From positions 372,001 through 436,000 of the forward strand of contig JAYNQW010000001.1 in NCBI GenBank assembly GCA_038114465.1: 64,000 nt of DNA, written 5' to 3'. Of this stretch, positions 9,569 through 18,365 are shown in pieces (position 1 is the first letter of the stretch; every line of letters starts with the position of its first letter). Below the pieces are notes generated by a model. The model ran no database searches and was not told the origin of the DNA. It was given only the letters and a program-made list of their open reading frames with translations. A program made the translations under genes and the position numbers. The stretch comes from CALINB01 sp938045325 (GTDB taxonomy: Bacteria > Pseudomonadota > Alphaproteobacteria > Rhodospirillales > CALINB01).

Positions 9569-9644
9569 GCCGCCTTAGCTCAGTTGGTAGAGCATCGCAT
9601 TCGTAATGCGGGGGTCGCGTGTTCGAGTCACGCAGGCGGCACCA
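9569..9644 (+). tRNA. tRNA-Thr(CGT)
   Basis: A 76-base cloverleaf can be folded by eye: acceptor GCCGCCT/AGGCGGC, D arm GCTC..GAGC, anticodon arm TCGCA-TTCGTAA-TGCGG with anticodon CGT (reads ACG), T arm GCGTG-TTCGAGT-CACGC, and an encoded CCA end at 9642-9644. It lies alone between hemY and an alpha/beta hydrolase gene. Confidence 0.95.
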
Positions 9645-9719
9645 TTATTCAAAATTCATCTATCCTATTCGTTGTGGCGGGTTTAATCTCGGAATCCTTT
9701 TTTATATAAGGATTCTGTT

Positions 9720-10469
9720 ATGCCGCTTTACGAAAATGGTCCTGTCCGTATTTGTTATGAAGAATTCGGTTCCGGCTTTCCGTTGTTGTTAATTTCCGGC
9801 GGGGGATTAGACGGCTGTATTAAAAAGCTGACGAACGATATGCCGTTTAATCCGGTTGAAGAATTCAAAAACGATTACCGGTGCATCGCCTTCGATCAAC
9901 GCCACGCCAATGATGGTCAATCGTTTGGACCACTTGAAATTGACCGGCCATGGGAAGCCCATATAGATGATTGCTTAGGGCTGATGGATCATCTCGGTAT
10001 CGACCGGTTCATGACCTTGAGTTTTTGTTTCGGCGGTCCTGTCACTTGGAATCTGCTGCGCCGCGCACCGGATCGTGTTGTTGCTTCGGTGATTGTGCAG
10101 CCAAGTGGATTTCGCCCGGAAGCTCCTGATTTTTTTTATGACGGTAACATGCAAAACTGGGGGCCGAGATTATATGAACGCCGTCCCGATGTAACCATGG
10201 AGATGATCGATGCGTTCCTCACAACCATGTACCGTAAGAATGCGGATTTTGTCTTTTCCGTCACCCGCGACGATGTGCGGAACTGTCAAGCGCCGGTGCT
10301 TATTTTACCGGATGATATTACGGCGCATCCCTATGACGTCGCGATGGAAACGGCGATGCTCGCACCAAATGCGCAAGTCAGCCTGTATCCCTGGAAAGAT
10401 ATTCCGGAACGCATTCCACTTGCGTTGCGCCACATTCGGATGTTTTTAAACACACATCGGCCAGAATAG
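9720..10469 (+). CDS. alpha/beta hydrolase with cysteine at the nucleophile position
   Basis: Protein of 249 residues with a small alpha/beta-hydrolase core: the oxyanion-hole region LLISGGGLDG, the strand CIAFDQRHANDGQS, and a nucleophile elbow reading SFCFGG, so that Cys103 sits where most relatives have Ser. Dienelactone hydrolases also carry Cys in this place, but the rest resembles generic C-C hydrolases and esterases. Substrate is unknown. It is 6 bases upstream of a second, unrelated alpha/beta hydrolase and the two are followed by a metallo-beta-lactamase-fold gene, so a small catabolic operon (9720-12523) is likely. Confidence 0.8.
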   Translation: MPLYENGPVRICYEEFGSGFPLLLISGGGLDGCIKKLTNDMPFNPVEEFKNDYRCIAFDQRHANDGQSFGPLEIDRPWEAHIDDCLGLMDHLGIDRFMTLSFCFGGPVTWNLLRRAPDRVVASVIVQPSGFRPEAPDFFYDGNMQNWGPRLYERRPDVTMEMIDAFLTTMYRKNADFVFSVTRDDVRNCQAPVLILPDDITAHPYDVAMETAMLAPNAQVSLYPWKDIPERIPLALRHIRMFLNTHRPE

Positions 10470-10475
10470 GGAACC

Positions 10476-11591
10476 ATGTCGCAAGCGTCACAACAGCATT
10501 CGACCGATACGGCATCACTGCATCTTGCCGATCACGGCTGGTTTTATGTCGGCGGCAACTACACGGGTTTGGATGATGCGGGCCCCATGGCCGGACAAAT
10601 GTATGTGGAGTATTTCATTCCCGAAAATCAAACGCACCCCTACCCAGTGGTTATGTTTCACGGCGGCAGCCAAACCGGGACGAACTATACAGGGACGCCT
10701 GACGGCCGGCGCGGTTGGGCGCACGACTTTCTGCTCGCGGGTTATGCGGTCTATGTCATCGATCAGGCGGGGCGGGGCCGTTCAAATTATGCCGAATCGC
10801 TGTATGGCGATTACACCGGCGTCAAAGGTCCGGCGGCGGATTGCGAAATACGCTTTACGGCACCGGAAACCATCGGCAATTGGCCGAATGCGGCATTGCA
10901 TACGCAATGGCCCGGTACCGGCGTGCATGGCGATGATGTTTTCGACAATTTTTTCGCTTCACAAGTTAACCAAATTGCAAACCGTTCGGTCGTTGAGGCC
11001 CTGAACCGCGATTCTGGTATTGCGTTGCTGGATCGCATCGGCCCGGCTCTTTTGTTGAACCATTCCCAATCGGGGCCGTTCGGTTGGCTGATTGCCGATC
11101 AACGTCCCGCTCTTGTTAAGGGGATTTTGGCCATTGAGCCGAACGGGCCGCCGTTTTTTGAGGTCACACTCACCGGTGGCGAGGATTGGTATCATTTCGC
11201 CGAGCAACGTAACCGTATCTACGGTATTGCTCATCAGCCCCTGACATTCGATCCCCCCGTAGCGGATCCTGCGGAACTCGACGTCATGCCGGACCCGAAA
11301 CCGGCAGGCGAAGGTCGCGTTCAAGGGTTTATCCAAGGCGAGCCTGCGCGGTCCTTGCCGAACCTGCAGGGCATACCGATTATGATACTGGTCGGCGAAG
11401 CGTCCTATCACGCGACATACGATCACCTGACCAGCCGTTTTCTAACGCAAGCCGGCGTCGACCATGATTTCATCCGTCTCACGGACCATGGGATTATGGG
11501 CAACGGTCATATGATGATGTGCGAAATGAACAATCATGTGATAGCCGATTTTTTATTGGCCTGGCTCGACGCGAACGGCCCGGCGGGCTAG
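10476..11591 (+). CDS. alpha/beta hydrolase, putative esterase
   Basis: Protein of 371 residues of the esterase group with the oxyanion strand PVVMFHGGSQTGTNY, the arginine-rich loop YVIDQAGRGRS, and a nucleophile elbow NHSQSGPFGW in which Ser197 is the likely nucleophile. A late His-rich segment (DHGIMGNGHMMM) can supply the catalytic His. No signal peptide is evident, so it is probably cytoplasmic. It ends in TAG, 32 bases before the next gene. Substrate unknown. Confidence 0.82.
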   Translation: MSQASQQHSTDTASLHLADHGWFYVGGNYTGLDDAGPMAGQMYVEYFIPENQTHPYPVVMFHGGSQTGTNYTGTPDGRRGWAHDFLLAGYAVYVIDQAGRGRSNYAESLYGDYTGVKGPAADCEIRFTAPETIGNWPNAALHTQWPGTGVHGDDVFDNFFASQVNQIANRSVVEALNRDSGIALLDRIGPALLLNHSQSGPFGWLIADQRPALVKGILAIEPNGPPFFEVTLTGGEDWYHFAEQRNRIYGIAHQPLTFDPPVADPAELDVMPDPKPAGEGRVQGFIQGEPARSLPNLQGIPIMILVGEASYHATYDHLTSRFLTQAGVDHDFIRLTDHGIMGNGHMMMCEMNNHVIADFLLAWLDANGPAG

Positions 11592-11623
11592 TTTGGCCGG
11601 GTTCATCAAACTGGGAGAAGGCA

Positions 11624-12523
11624 ATGGCGGTTACATTCGAAAAGGGCGGGCTTACCAGTATTGCTGATGGGGTGCATGTGTTTGTCGGGCCCAAGGGGGA
11701 TTCCAATAACGGTATTATCCTGACGGACGAAGGGCCCATCACCATCGATAGCCATGTAAAGAATTACGATACGTATATGGGTGCGCTTCGATCCTTGTCC
11801 GACAAGCCCGTTAATATCGCCATCAATACCCATGACGATGGTGATCATTTCTCCTTAAACCATGTTTTTCGCCGCGACGGGGCGACGATCATCGCTTCTG
11901 AAATTTGCCGATCGCGTATCGAAACGAAAATGGCGGACGAGCACTGGATTAACGATATCCGCGAACGGAACCCGGCAATGGCGGATGAAGTGAAAGACCC
12001 GGCGGAATTCATCCCCCATATCGGTTTGAAAGATCAGGCCAGCCTGAAAATAGGCGGCGAACGAGTTGAATTATTGTACATGGGGCACGGCCATTGCCCG
12101 GGCGACATGGTGGTTCACTTTCCCGAACGTGGCGTTCTATTTACCGGCGATTTGGTTTTTGCCGGTGTACATGGCCGCATGAAAACGACGGATGTCGAAT
12201 CGATGATTGGTATTCTGGACCAGTTGCTGACAATTGATTGCGAAACCGTCGTTCCCGGCCATGGTGAGCCGCTCACGGGCGTTAATAAAGAAGTGATTGA
12301 AACGTACAAGCATTACACGATTTCAATGCGTGACCGTATCGCCGAGCTAATTGGCAATGGTGTATCGCCAGACCAACTCGCAAATGAATTTAAAGATTGG
12401 GAATACAAAGATTGGGGCCGACCACATCTTTTGCCGGTGTGTATCCAACATGTTTACAAGGATTATATTTGGCGGACCCGGTTCGATATATCCATTTACC
12501 GGCCGCTTGAGGCGGAAAAATAA
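11624..12523 (+). CDS. metallo-beta-lactamase-fold hydrolase with altered metal motif
   Basis: Protein of 299 residues from the ATG at 11624, preceded by GGGAGAAGG; a longer open frame upstream lies inside the previous gene and is not used. The fold is shown by GVHVFVGPKGDSNNGIIL, the GHGHCPGDMVVHFPE loop, the FTGDLVFAGVHGR strand and VVPGHGEPL. The usual HxHxDH reads HDDGDH (residues 70-75), so the second metal-binding His is an Asp. Such a site may bind one metal tightly, as in some alkyl-sulfatase or quorum-quenching relatives. Substrate unknown. Confidence 0.83.
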   Translation: MAVTFEKGGLTSIADGVHVFVGPKGDSNNGIILTDEGPITIDSHVKNYDTYMGALRSLSDKPVNIAINTHDDGDHFSLNHVFRRDGATIIASEICRSRIETKMADEHWINDIRERNPAMADEVKDPAEFIPHIGLKDQASLKIGGERVELLYMGHGHCPGDMVVHFPERGVLFTGDLVFAGVHGRMKTTDVESMIGILDQLLTIDCETVVPGHGEPLTGVNKEVIETYKHYTISMRDRIAELIGNGVSPDQLANEFKDWEYKDWGRPHLLPVCIQHVYKDYIWRTRFDISIYRPLEAEK

Positions 12524-12541
12524 CGACGGCGAAAATTTTGA

Positions 12542-13369
12542 TTGATGATGCAAACGACGGCACCGGTAGAAATCCGACTTCAAGGAATCAGCAAGGCTTT
12601 TAACGGCAATCGCGTTCTTGAGGGCATCGATCTAGAGATTTACCGCGGTGATATCGTTGCCATTGTCGGCGGCTCCGGCTGCGGCAAAACGGTTTTGCTG
12701 AATCATGTCCTTGGCCAACTCAAACCTGATTCCGGTCAAATTTTTGTCGCCGATCATGCCATAGCGGATGCGCCGTTGGTTGAGTTGACCGCGCTCGAGC
12801 CGGGTGAGATCGACCAACTTCATACCCATTGGGGCGTCGTTTTCCAGCGCAATGCACTGTTTTCGGGGACTGTTCTCGACAATTTCGCGCTGTGGCTTCA
12901 GGAAATTAAAAATCTTGAAGAACATGCCATCGTTTCGATCGCACAATCGTCCTTGGATGCGGTCGATTTGCCGAATGACCGGGACTTCCTCGATACCGCG
13001 GTTGAGAGTTTATCCGGCGGCATGGCAAAGCGGCTTGCCGTGGCGCGGGCATTATCGATGAATCCCATCGTTGTTTATTACGACGAGCCGACAACCGGTC
13101 TCGATCCGACCAGCGCCTCGCAGGTCCAAGATTTAATTTTAGCGACTCATGAGAAGCCCGGGCCCGACGAAACCATCCGAACCAGCATCATCATCACCCA
13201 CGACAAGGATTTATTGAACCGGCTTCAACCGCGCACGGTCATGCTGCACGAAGGTAAAATATTCTTCGATGGGCCGTTTGAGGAATTTAAGGCGTCGGCA
13301 TCGGATATTATCCGGCCGTATTTCGACCTCATGCCGGTTTTGCATAACCGGCCGGCTGTCTCGTGTTAA
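12542..13369 (+). CDS. ABC transporter ATP-binding protein, MlaF-like
   Basis: Protein of 275 residues with Walker A GGSGCGKT, Q-loop VVFQRNALFSGTV, signature LSGGMAKRLAVARAL, Walker B VVYYDEP and the H-loop THDKDL. The Q-loop and signature wording is closest to the MlaF/Ttg2A lipid-transport ATPases. No MlaE-type permease or MCE protein lies beside it; the next gene is a convergent MFS transporter whose stop codon overlaps. It therefore probably works with a membrane partner encoded elsewhere. Confidence 0.85.
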   Translation: MMMQTTAPVEIRLQGISKAFNGNRVLEGIDLEIYRGDIVAIVGGSGCGKTVLLNHVLGQLKPDSGQIFVADHAIADAPLVELTALEPGEIDQLHTHWGVVFQRNALFSGTVLDNFALWLQEIKNLEEHAIVSIAQSSLDAVDLPNDRDFLDTAVESLSGGMAKRLAVARALSMNPIVVYYDEPTTGLDPTSASQVQDLILATHEKPGPDETIRTSIIITHDKDLLNRLQPRTVMLHEGKIFFDGPFEEFKASASDIIRPYFDLMPVLHNRPAVSC

Positions 13370-14616
13370 GCTTGTGCGCGTAACGCTTCTGCCTTCGCGA
13401 CGAACGGCAGCAGTATATTGGCAATAAACACGGACGCGGCCAGGAAGAAAAAGGTGGATGTCAGACCGTAAAGGTCGGCAATCACACCGCCAATAATCGG
13501 CGCAAAGGTTCCCAACGCTGTTTCGGCCAAAAACATCATGCTGGTGACCGAGCCGTGCATTTTGACCGCCGATAGGTCCATCACCCAGCTTTGGATCACC
13601 GGTCGGGCGGCATAAATAAAGAACCCGAGGAATGCGACCCCGACGATAAATACCGTGGCATTACCGATAAACGGTAAGATGAGGAGGGTGATGTTCATGC
13701 CCCACATGCCGAAGTAGGCAATTTGCTTACGTCCGATTTTATCGGAAAGGATGCCCGCAATCGGTCCCATCACGGCGCCGGCCAGCATGATGATGCTGAC
13801 CCCGGATCCGACAGCCAAGCCGTCGAATTTTAAGATATCGAGAAAATATAGCGGCAGAAAAATCAGGACTCCGTTTTGGGCAACTTTGCGAAAACCCGAT
13901 ACCGCAAACAAGGTGAGAACAGCTTTGTTGGTCAGCAATTCTTTGATGCCGTCCCAGTAGTCTTTCATTTTCGCCGATGAATCTTGTCCCTCGACGCGTT
14001 TGCCCGTTCGTCGAATACCGAGCATGATTAAGACGGCAATGATCGGCGGCAGGGCGCCGTTGATGATGGCGACGTCCCGCCAATTCATGGCCAAGGCCAG
14101 GGCCGGGATGGCGGCCGTCTTGTTCAGCATGATGCCGGCGGCGAACGGCCCGATGGCTTGCATCACGCTGGAGCCGAATCCATGCATGGCGACGGCGAAT
14201 CCGCGCCGCTCGGGATAACGGATCGAAAGATACGACATGGCCGGCGGATGCCAGGACATGCTGGTCGCACCGATCACGCCCATCATCACCGCAATCATGA
14301 GATAGCTGTCGGTCAATCCCAAGGCCATCATGCCGCCGCCGCACAGCGCCAGGGAGACCGCCATCAAGAGAACGCGGCGGCCGAAGATATCGGCGGCGGC
14401 GCCACTTGGAATATTGGCAATAGCGGAGCTTGCATTAAAAATTGCCCAGAGGACCGTGACTTCGGTGTAGCTCCAGTCGAACTCTTTTTTCATGAACGGC
14501 ACCATGACGAAGAGGATGGCCGTCACCCAATGCAGGCTGCCGTGGCCGACCGATATGGCAATGATCGGTGTTCTCGATTGTTTGAGTTCGCCGCTGGGTG
14601 TGGAGATCGTAGACAT
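13366..14616 (-). CDS. MFS transporter
   Basis: Protein of 416 residues with about 12 hydrophobic spans. The motif-A-like loop after span 2 reads SGAAADIFGRRVLLM and its repeat in the second half GILSDKIGRKQIAYFG, both typical of the major facilitator superfamily. A central loop (about residues 195-215) is charged. Substrate cannot be told from sequence. It converges on the ABC ATPase gene, with overlapping stop codons, and faces away from the DUF2849 gene. Confidence 0.88.
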   Translation of the reverse strand: MSTISTPSGELKQSRTPIIAISVGHGSLHWVTAILFVMVPFMKKEFDWSYTEVTVLWAIFNASSAIANIPSGAAADIFGRRVLLMAVSLALCGGGMMALGLTDSYLMIAVMMGVIGATSMSWHPPAMSYLSIRYPERRGFAVAMHGFGSSVMQAIGPFAAGIMLNKTAAIPALALAMNWRDVAIINGALPPIIAVLIMLGIRRTGKRVEGQDSSAKMKDYWDGIKELLTNKAVLTLFAVSGFRKVAQNGVLIFLPLYFLDILKFDGLAVGSGVSIIMLAGAVMGPIAGILSDKIGRKQIAYFGMWGMNITLLILPFIGNATVFIVGVAFLGFFIYAARPVIQSWVMDLSAVKMHGSVTSMMFLAETALGTFAPIIGGVIADLYGLTSTFFFLAASVFIANILLPFVAKAEALRAQA

Positions 14617-14759
14617 GATTTCTGGTGTAGCCCCTTTTCCTTAATCGTGCGATAAAAAAGGCGTCCGGCGATCCGATGGAATTGAAATAACCATTGCAAA
14701 CGGCGTATGAACGCGCATGTATAGGCAAGAATCAAAGGGCCGAAAACATAGGATCGGAC

Positions 14760-15104
14760 ATGAGCGACGAAATTGTGGATGAAGGCGATGACGTCTTTCA
14801 GGTCATCACGGCCAATCGGCTGAGCGATGGGCACGTGGTTTATTTAACCCAATTAGACGGCGAATCGGGCTGGACGACCCGCGCGCAAAGCGCGACCGTT
14901 TTTGCCGCCGGTGAGGTCGAAAAAGCTTTAGAGGCTGCTGAAAAGGACGTCACCGCCAACGTCATCGTCAATCCTTATGCCACCGAAATCACCGGTAAGA
15001 ACGAACCCTTGGGTGCCAAGGAAACACTCCGTTCCGCCGGCGGGCCCAGCGTTCGTTTCGGCGAGACCCGCGTTGTGCCGAAGGACCCGGATTACACGAT
15101 TTAA
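14760..15104 (+). CDS. DUF2849 family protein
   Basis: Protein of 114 residues from the ATG at 14760. Segments VITANRLSDGHVVYLT, the alanine-rich helix AGEVEKALEAAEKD, NVIVNPYATEI and the C-terminal LGAKETLRSAGGPSVRFG fit DUF2849. In many alphaproteobacteria this small protein is encoded next to assimilatory sulfite reductase genes; none is visible here. Function unknown. Confidence 0.8.
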   Translation: MSDEIVDEGDDVFQVITANRLSDGHVVYLTQLDGESGWTTRAQSATVFAAGEVEKALEAAEKDVTANVIVNPYATEITGKNEPLGAKETLRSAGGPSVRFGETRVVPKDPDYTI

Positions 15105-15426
15105 GCCGCCGAAAGTCCCTGTTGCGCTTAAACGGATTTAAGTTCTTAACTATTTGAATTCATTATAATTTACTAGGCCCCTGCGACCGGGGGATTAGCG
15201 CCGGCGGTGGAATTATCACTGTTTCTTGCCTGTAAAACTTCATATGTAGTAGCATCCTTGATTGACGGCAGAATTGAGCCAAAAGATTGAGTTTTTTGAG
15301 CTGGGATTGGTCCTTCAGTGATGAGTCACCCACAACCGCAGTTGAATGAAAATTTATGACGAGGCTCTCTTGGGCTAACCCGTTTTGATCGGTGCCTAGT
15401 ATTTTATTAATCATTTCGGATTACTT
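15105..15426. other. intergenic stretch without a convincing gene
   Basis: About 320 bases between the DUF2849 gene and the J-domain gene. It is more AT-rich than its neighbours. A minus-strand frame of 83 codons (15163-15414) is present, but it has no recognisable family and no clear ribosome-binding site. No hairpin terminator stands out. Confidence 0.5.
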
Positions 15427-16143
15427 ATGAAGAGCCTTCGCAAGGCACGGAACCGCTTAATGGGAAATAGAAGAAAAGGCAAAAGCACCGTGGGCAGCGT
15501 AACAAAAAAGCATTCATATACAATAACTTGCTCTAGTTCATTTCGAGACCGAATCGAGAAGCTGGCGGCCCGCCGGCAGGTCAATGTGGGCGACCTTGCC
15601 CGCTCGGTCCTGTTGATGGTCCCCTACGAAACGATCGTGAAATATCCCGACCCGGGCGAACCCCATAGCGAGGACCGTGAGACGGTCATCCTGAAATCTG
15701 GTTCGTCGAAAGGACGCATTTGGCGGCGCAAACCACGTTTGCAGGTGCGCATGAGCCCTGGTGTTGATTCGAATTCCATCCGCCGCGCGTTGGCCATGGC
15801 GCTTGCGATGGAACAAGGCGAGTTGGATATTTATTTGGAACAGGTCAAACCGGGTAAGGCACCGGCGCCGGAAGTCGCCAAGCAGTCGGAAGCGGAAGTC
15901 GAGCGGTTGCGCACGATCGTGTCGGCTTTGTGTTTTGATCCTTTGCCAAACGGTATCCAAACCCGGGAAGAGGCACTGCATGTTCTCGGATTTGCGCCCG
16001 GGCGCAAACCGGACAACCGGAGCGTAAAAGCCCGCTTTCGTATGTTGGCGGCGATTCACCACCCGGATAGTCCTTACGGCAGTCATCAGCGGATGAGCCA
16101 ACTGAACGCCGCCATGGATCACCTGCGCCAATCTCTTTATTAA
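15427..16143 (+). CDS. J-domain protein with N-terminal basic region
   Basis: Protein of 238 residues. The C-terminal 40 residues form a J domain with the HPD motif in AAIHHPDSPYGSHQRM followed by the helix QLNAAMDHLRQ, so it probably stimulates a DnaK-type ATPase. The N-terminus is very basic, and residues about 35-65 (SFRDRIEKLAARRQVNVGDLARSVLLM) look like a ribbon-helix-helix or other short DNA-binding segment. The start could instead be the ATG at 15460, as no strong ribosome-binding site precedes 15427. A bidirectional terminator follows. Confidence 0.78.
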   Translation: MKSLRKARNRLMGNRRKGKSTVGSVTKKHSYTITCSSSFRDRIEKLAARRQVNVGDLARSVLLMVPYETIVKYPDPGEPHSEDRETVILKSGSSKGRIWRRKPRLQVRMSPGVDSNSIRRALAMALAMEQGELDIYLEQVKPGKAPAPEVAKQSEAEVERLRTIVSALCFDPLPNGIQTREEALHVLGFAPGRKPDNRSVKARFRMLAAIHHPDSPYGSHQRMSQLNAAMDHLRQSLY

Positions 16144-16167
16144 GCCATACGGTTGAGAACATAAAAA

Positions 16168-16195
16168 AAACCGCCCGGTTTGAGCCGGGCGGTTT
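16168..16195. terminator. bidirectional rho-independent terminator
   Basis: Hairpin ACCGCCCGG-TTTGAG-CCGGGCGGT flanked by a run of A on the left and T on the right, between the convergent J-domain and Bax-inhibitor genes. It can serve both strands, with the longer U tract on the minus-strand transcript. Confidence 0.88.
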
Positions 16196-16216
16196 GATAT
16201 TGGATCAGCTGGTCCG

Positions 16217-16951
16217 TTAGCGGCGGTCGCCGAGCAGATGGAGCAGCATGATGAAGAGGTTGATGAAGTCGAGATAAAGGTTGGTTGCACCAATAATCGC
16301 CTTTTTGGTGTAGGTCTCGCTATCATCGGATTCAAGATACATGGCTTTGATCCGTTGTGTGTCGTAAGCCGTTAAACCGACAAAAACGATCACGCCGATG
16401 ACCGAAATCACAAAGGCCATGGCCGAACTCTTCAAGAAGATATTGACGATCATGGCGATGATAATGCCGATTAGGCCCATGAACAAAAATGACCCCCAGC
16501 CGGACAGGTCTTTCTTCGTGGTATAGCCGTAAAGGCTCATCGCGGCAAAGGTGCCGGCGGTAATGAAGAATACCCGGGCGATCGAGACGCCGGTATATTG
16601 CAGGAAAATCGATGCCATGGAGAGGCCCATGAGCACGGAAAAAACCCAAAACACAATTTGAGCCGTGGAGGCTTTCATATGCTCAAGACGCGCACTCAGA
16701 AAGAAAACCAATCCGATAGGTGCGAGGGCAACGACCCAAAAGAGTGGCGTGCCGAATATGGCCTGGGTCATCGCTTGGGATGAAGCCGTTAAGTAGGCAA
16801 CGATACCGGTGAGGGCGAGGCCAGAGGCCATATAGTTGTAGACCTGCAGCATATACTCGCGGAGGCCGGCGTCGATTCCGGCGGCGTGCGCCTCGGCCGG
16901 ACTCATGGAGTCGGTGCGTGAGCCATAACGTTGATTCGGTTCCAAGGACAT
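16217..16951 (-). CDS. Bax inhibitor-1/YccA family membrane protein
   Basis: Protein of 244 residues with seven hydrophobic spans after a short soluble N-terminus. The segments YNYMASGLALTGIVAY, FFITAGTFAAMSLYGYTTKKDL and the C-terminal GLTAYDTQRIKAMY followed by NLYLDFINLFIMLLHLLG are diagnostic for the family, whose members are pH-sensitive calcium-leak channels or modulate the FtsH protease. A 265-base gap without a gene separates it from the divergent FIST gene. Confidence 0.93.
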   Translation of the reverse strand: MSLEPNQRYGSRTDSMSPAEAHAAGIDAGLREYMLQVYNYMASGLALTGIVAYLTASSQAMTQAIFGTPLFWVVALAPIGLVFFLSARLEHMKASTAQIVFWVFSVLMGLSMASIFLQYTGVSIARVFFITAGTFAAMSLYGYTTKKDLSGWGSFLFMGLIGIIIAMIVNIFLKSSAMAFVISVIGVIVFVGLTAYDTQRIKAMYLESDDSETYTKKAIIGATNLYLDFINLFIMLLHLLGDRR

Positions 16952-17216
16952 ATCTAACCTCTTGTAAACGATGAAAAAACCTTCGCCGCTAATATGGCAT
17001 GGTTCCAGTTGAAATCAATAAGCGATCACGTTTCAATTCCCGAATCGGTGGCGGTCATATTCTGTAACACATTGATTCTACATTATAAAATTAAAGTATC
17101 TCAATTGTGACGAAAATTTAATGTTGCGCGGGCGGTCATTTCATTACGAAGCACCAAATAATGTGTGTTAGGAAGATTCTGACGATTCTTCAAAGCGTTG
17201 CCGGCCTTGGTGCGAC

Positions 17217-18350
17217 ATGACTGAAATTCGAGTTGCTCACGCAGCACATGACGATTGGAGCCTGGCCGCGCAAGCATGTACGGATCTACTTGCGGAAACG
17301 AACATTACGTCCTCGTCGCTGGGTTTTGTGTATGCAACGGATTATCTCGCCGACGACTTAAAAAATATTCTTTCTCATTTATCGGAACAAACGGGCATCG
17401 ATCATTGGATCGGCACCGTCGGTATGGGGGTTTGCGCCGGCGGACAGGAGTACTTTGACCGGCCCGGCTTGGCTGTGATGACGCTCCCGGTGAATGAAGA
17501 TGATTTTCACATTGTTCAAACGATCAATGATGATGAACAGGGCCTGCCGGCGGATGTTGAGCAATGGATACAATCGACGCCGCCGTTGCTCGGAATCGTT
17601 CACGGCGACGGAAATAATCCGAAAATTCCCCAGATTATCAATATGCTTGCCAAATCGAGCGGTGGATTTCTTGTCGGCGGTCTGACGGCATCCCGGCGGA
17701 CCGGTTATCAAATCGCCATGACGCCGAGTGACAATGGACTCACCGGTGGCGGTCTCTCCGGCGCCTTGTTTTCTCCGGCCGTCGAAGTCGCCACGGGTCT
17801 TTCGCAAGGGTGCAGTCCGATTGGTGACAGTCATATCGTTTCAGATTGTGTCGATAATGTCATCGTCGGGATCGACGGTGAAAATGCCCTCGAAGTTTTT
17901 AAAAAAGATATTGGGGATGTCTTGGCGCGCGATTTAAACCGCATCGCCGGTTATATTCATGCCGCTTTTCCCATCGAAGGTTCCGATACGGGAGATTATC
18001 TCGTGCGCAGCCTTGTTGGGATCGATCCGGCGCAAGGTTGGCTGGCCGTCGGTGGTGAAATTAATCCGGGTGACCGAATTATGTTTGTCCGCCGTGACCC
18101 GCAATCGGCGGAAGAAGATCTCACGCGCATGTTGGATAAACTTCGCGAACGGTTGCCGGGACCACCCAAAGGCGGGGTGTTTTATTCGTGCATTGCGCGC
18201 GGGCCTAACATGTTCGGCGCGGAAGGACGTGAGGTCGCTATGATTCACGATATTCTTGGGGATTTTCCCCTCGTCGGTTTTTATGCCAACGGTGAAATTT
18301 CGAATAACAGACTGTATGGCTATACGGGCGTGATCGCCCTCTTTATGTGA
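17217..18350 (+). CDS. FIST domain signalling protein
   Basis: Protein of 377 residues with the FIST_N part (WIGTVGMGVCAGGQEYFDRPGLAVM) and the FIST_C part ending in FYANGEISNNRLYGYTGVIALF. FIST proteins are predicted small-ligand sensors, often for amino acids, and are usually linked to signalling modules. No kinase or cyclase domain is fused or adjacent. The stand-alone form may act in the cytoplasm. thpR follows after 15 bases. Confidence 0.88.
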   Translation: MTEIRVAHAAHDDWSLAAQACTDLLAETNITSSSLGFVYATDYLADDLKNILSHLSEQTGIDHWIGTVGMGVCAGGQEYFDRPGLAVMTLPVNEDDFHIVQTINDDEQGLPADVEQWIQSTPPLLGIVHGDGNNPKIPQIINMLAKSSGGFLVGGLTASRRTGYQIAMTPSDNGLTGGGLSGALFSPAVEVATGLSQGCSPIGDSHIVSDCVDNVIVGIDGENALEVFKKDIGDVLARDLNRIAGYIHAAFPIEGSDTGDYLVRSLVGIDPAQGWLAVGGEINPGDRIMFVRRDPQSAEEDLTRMLDKLRERLPGPPKGGVFYSCIARGPNMFGAEGREVAMIHDILGDFPLVGFYANGEISNNRLYGYTGVIALFM

Positions 18351-18365
18351 GTGAAATTTTAAGTC

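Noticed and set aside
15163..15414. Minus-strand frame of 83 codons as a gene.
   Set aside because: No recognisable family, no ribosome-binding site and no conserved context; left as intergenic.
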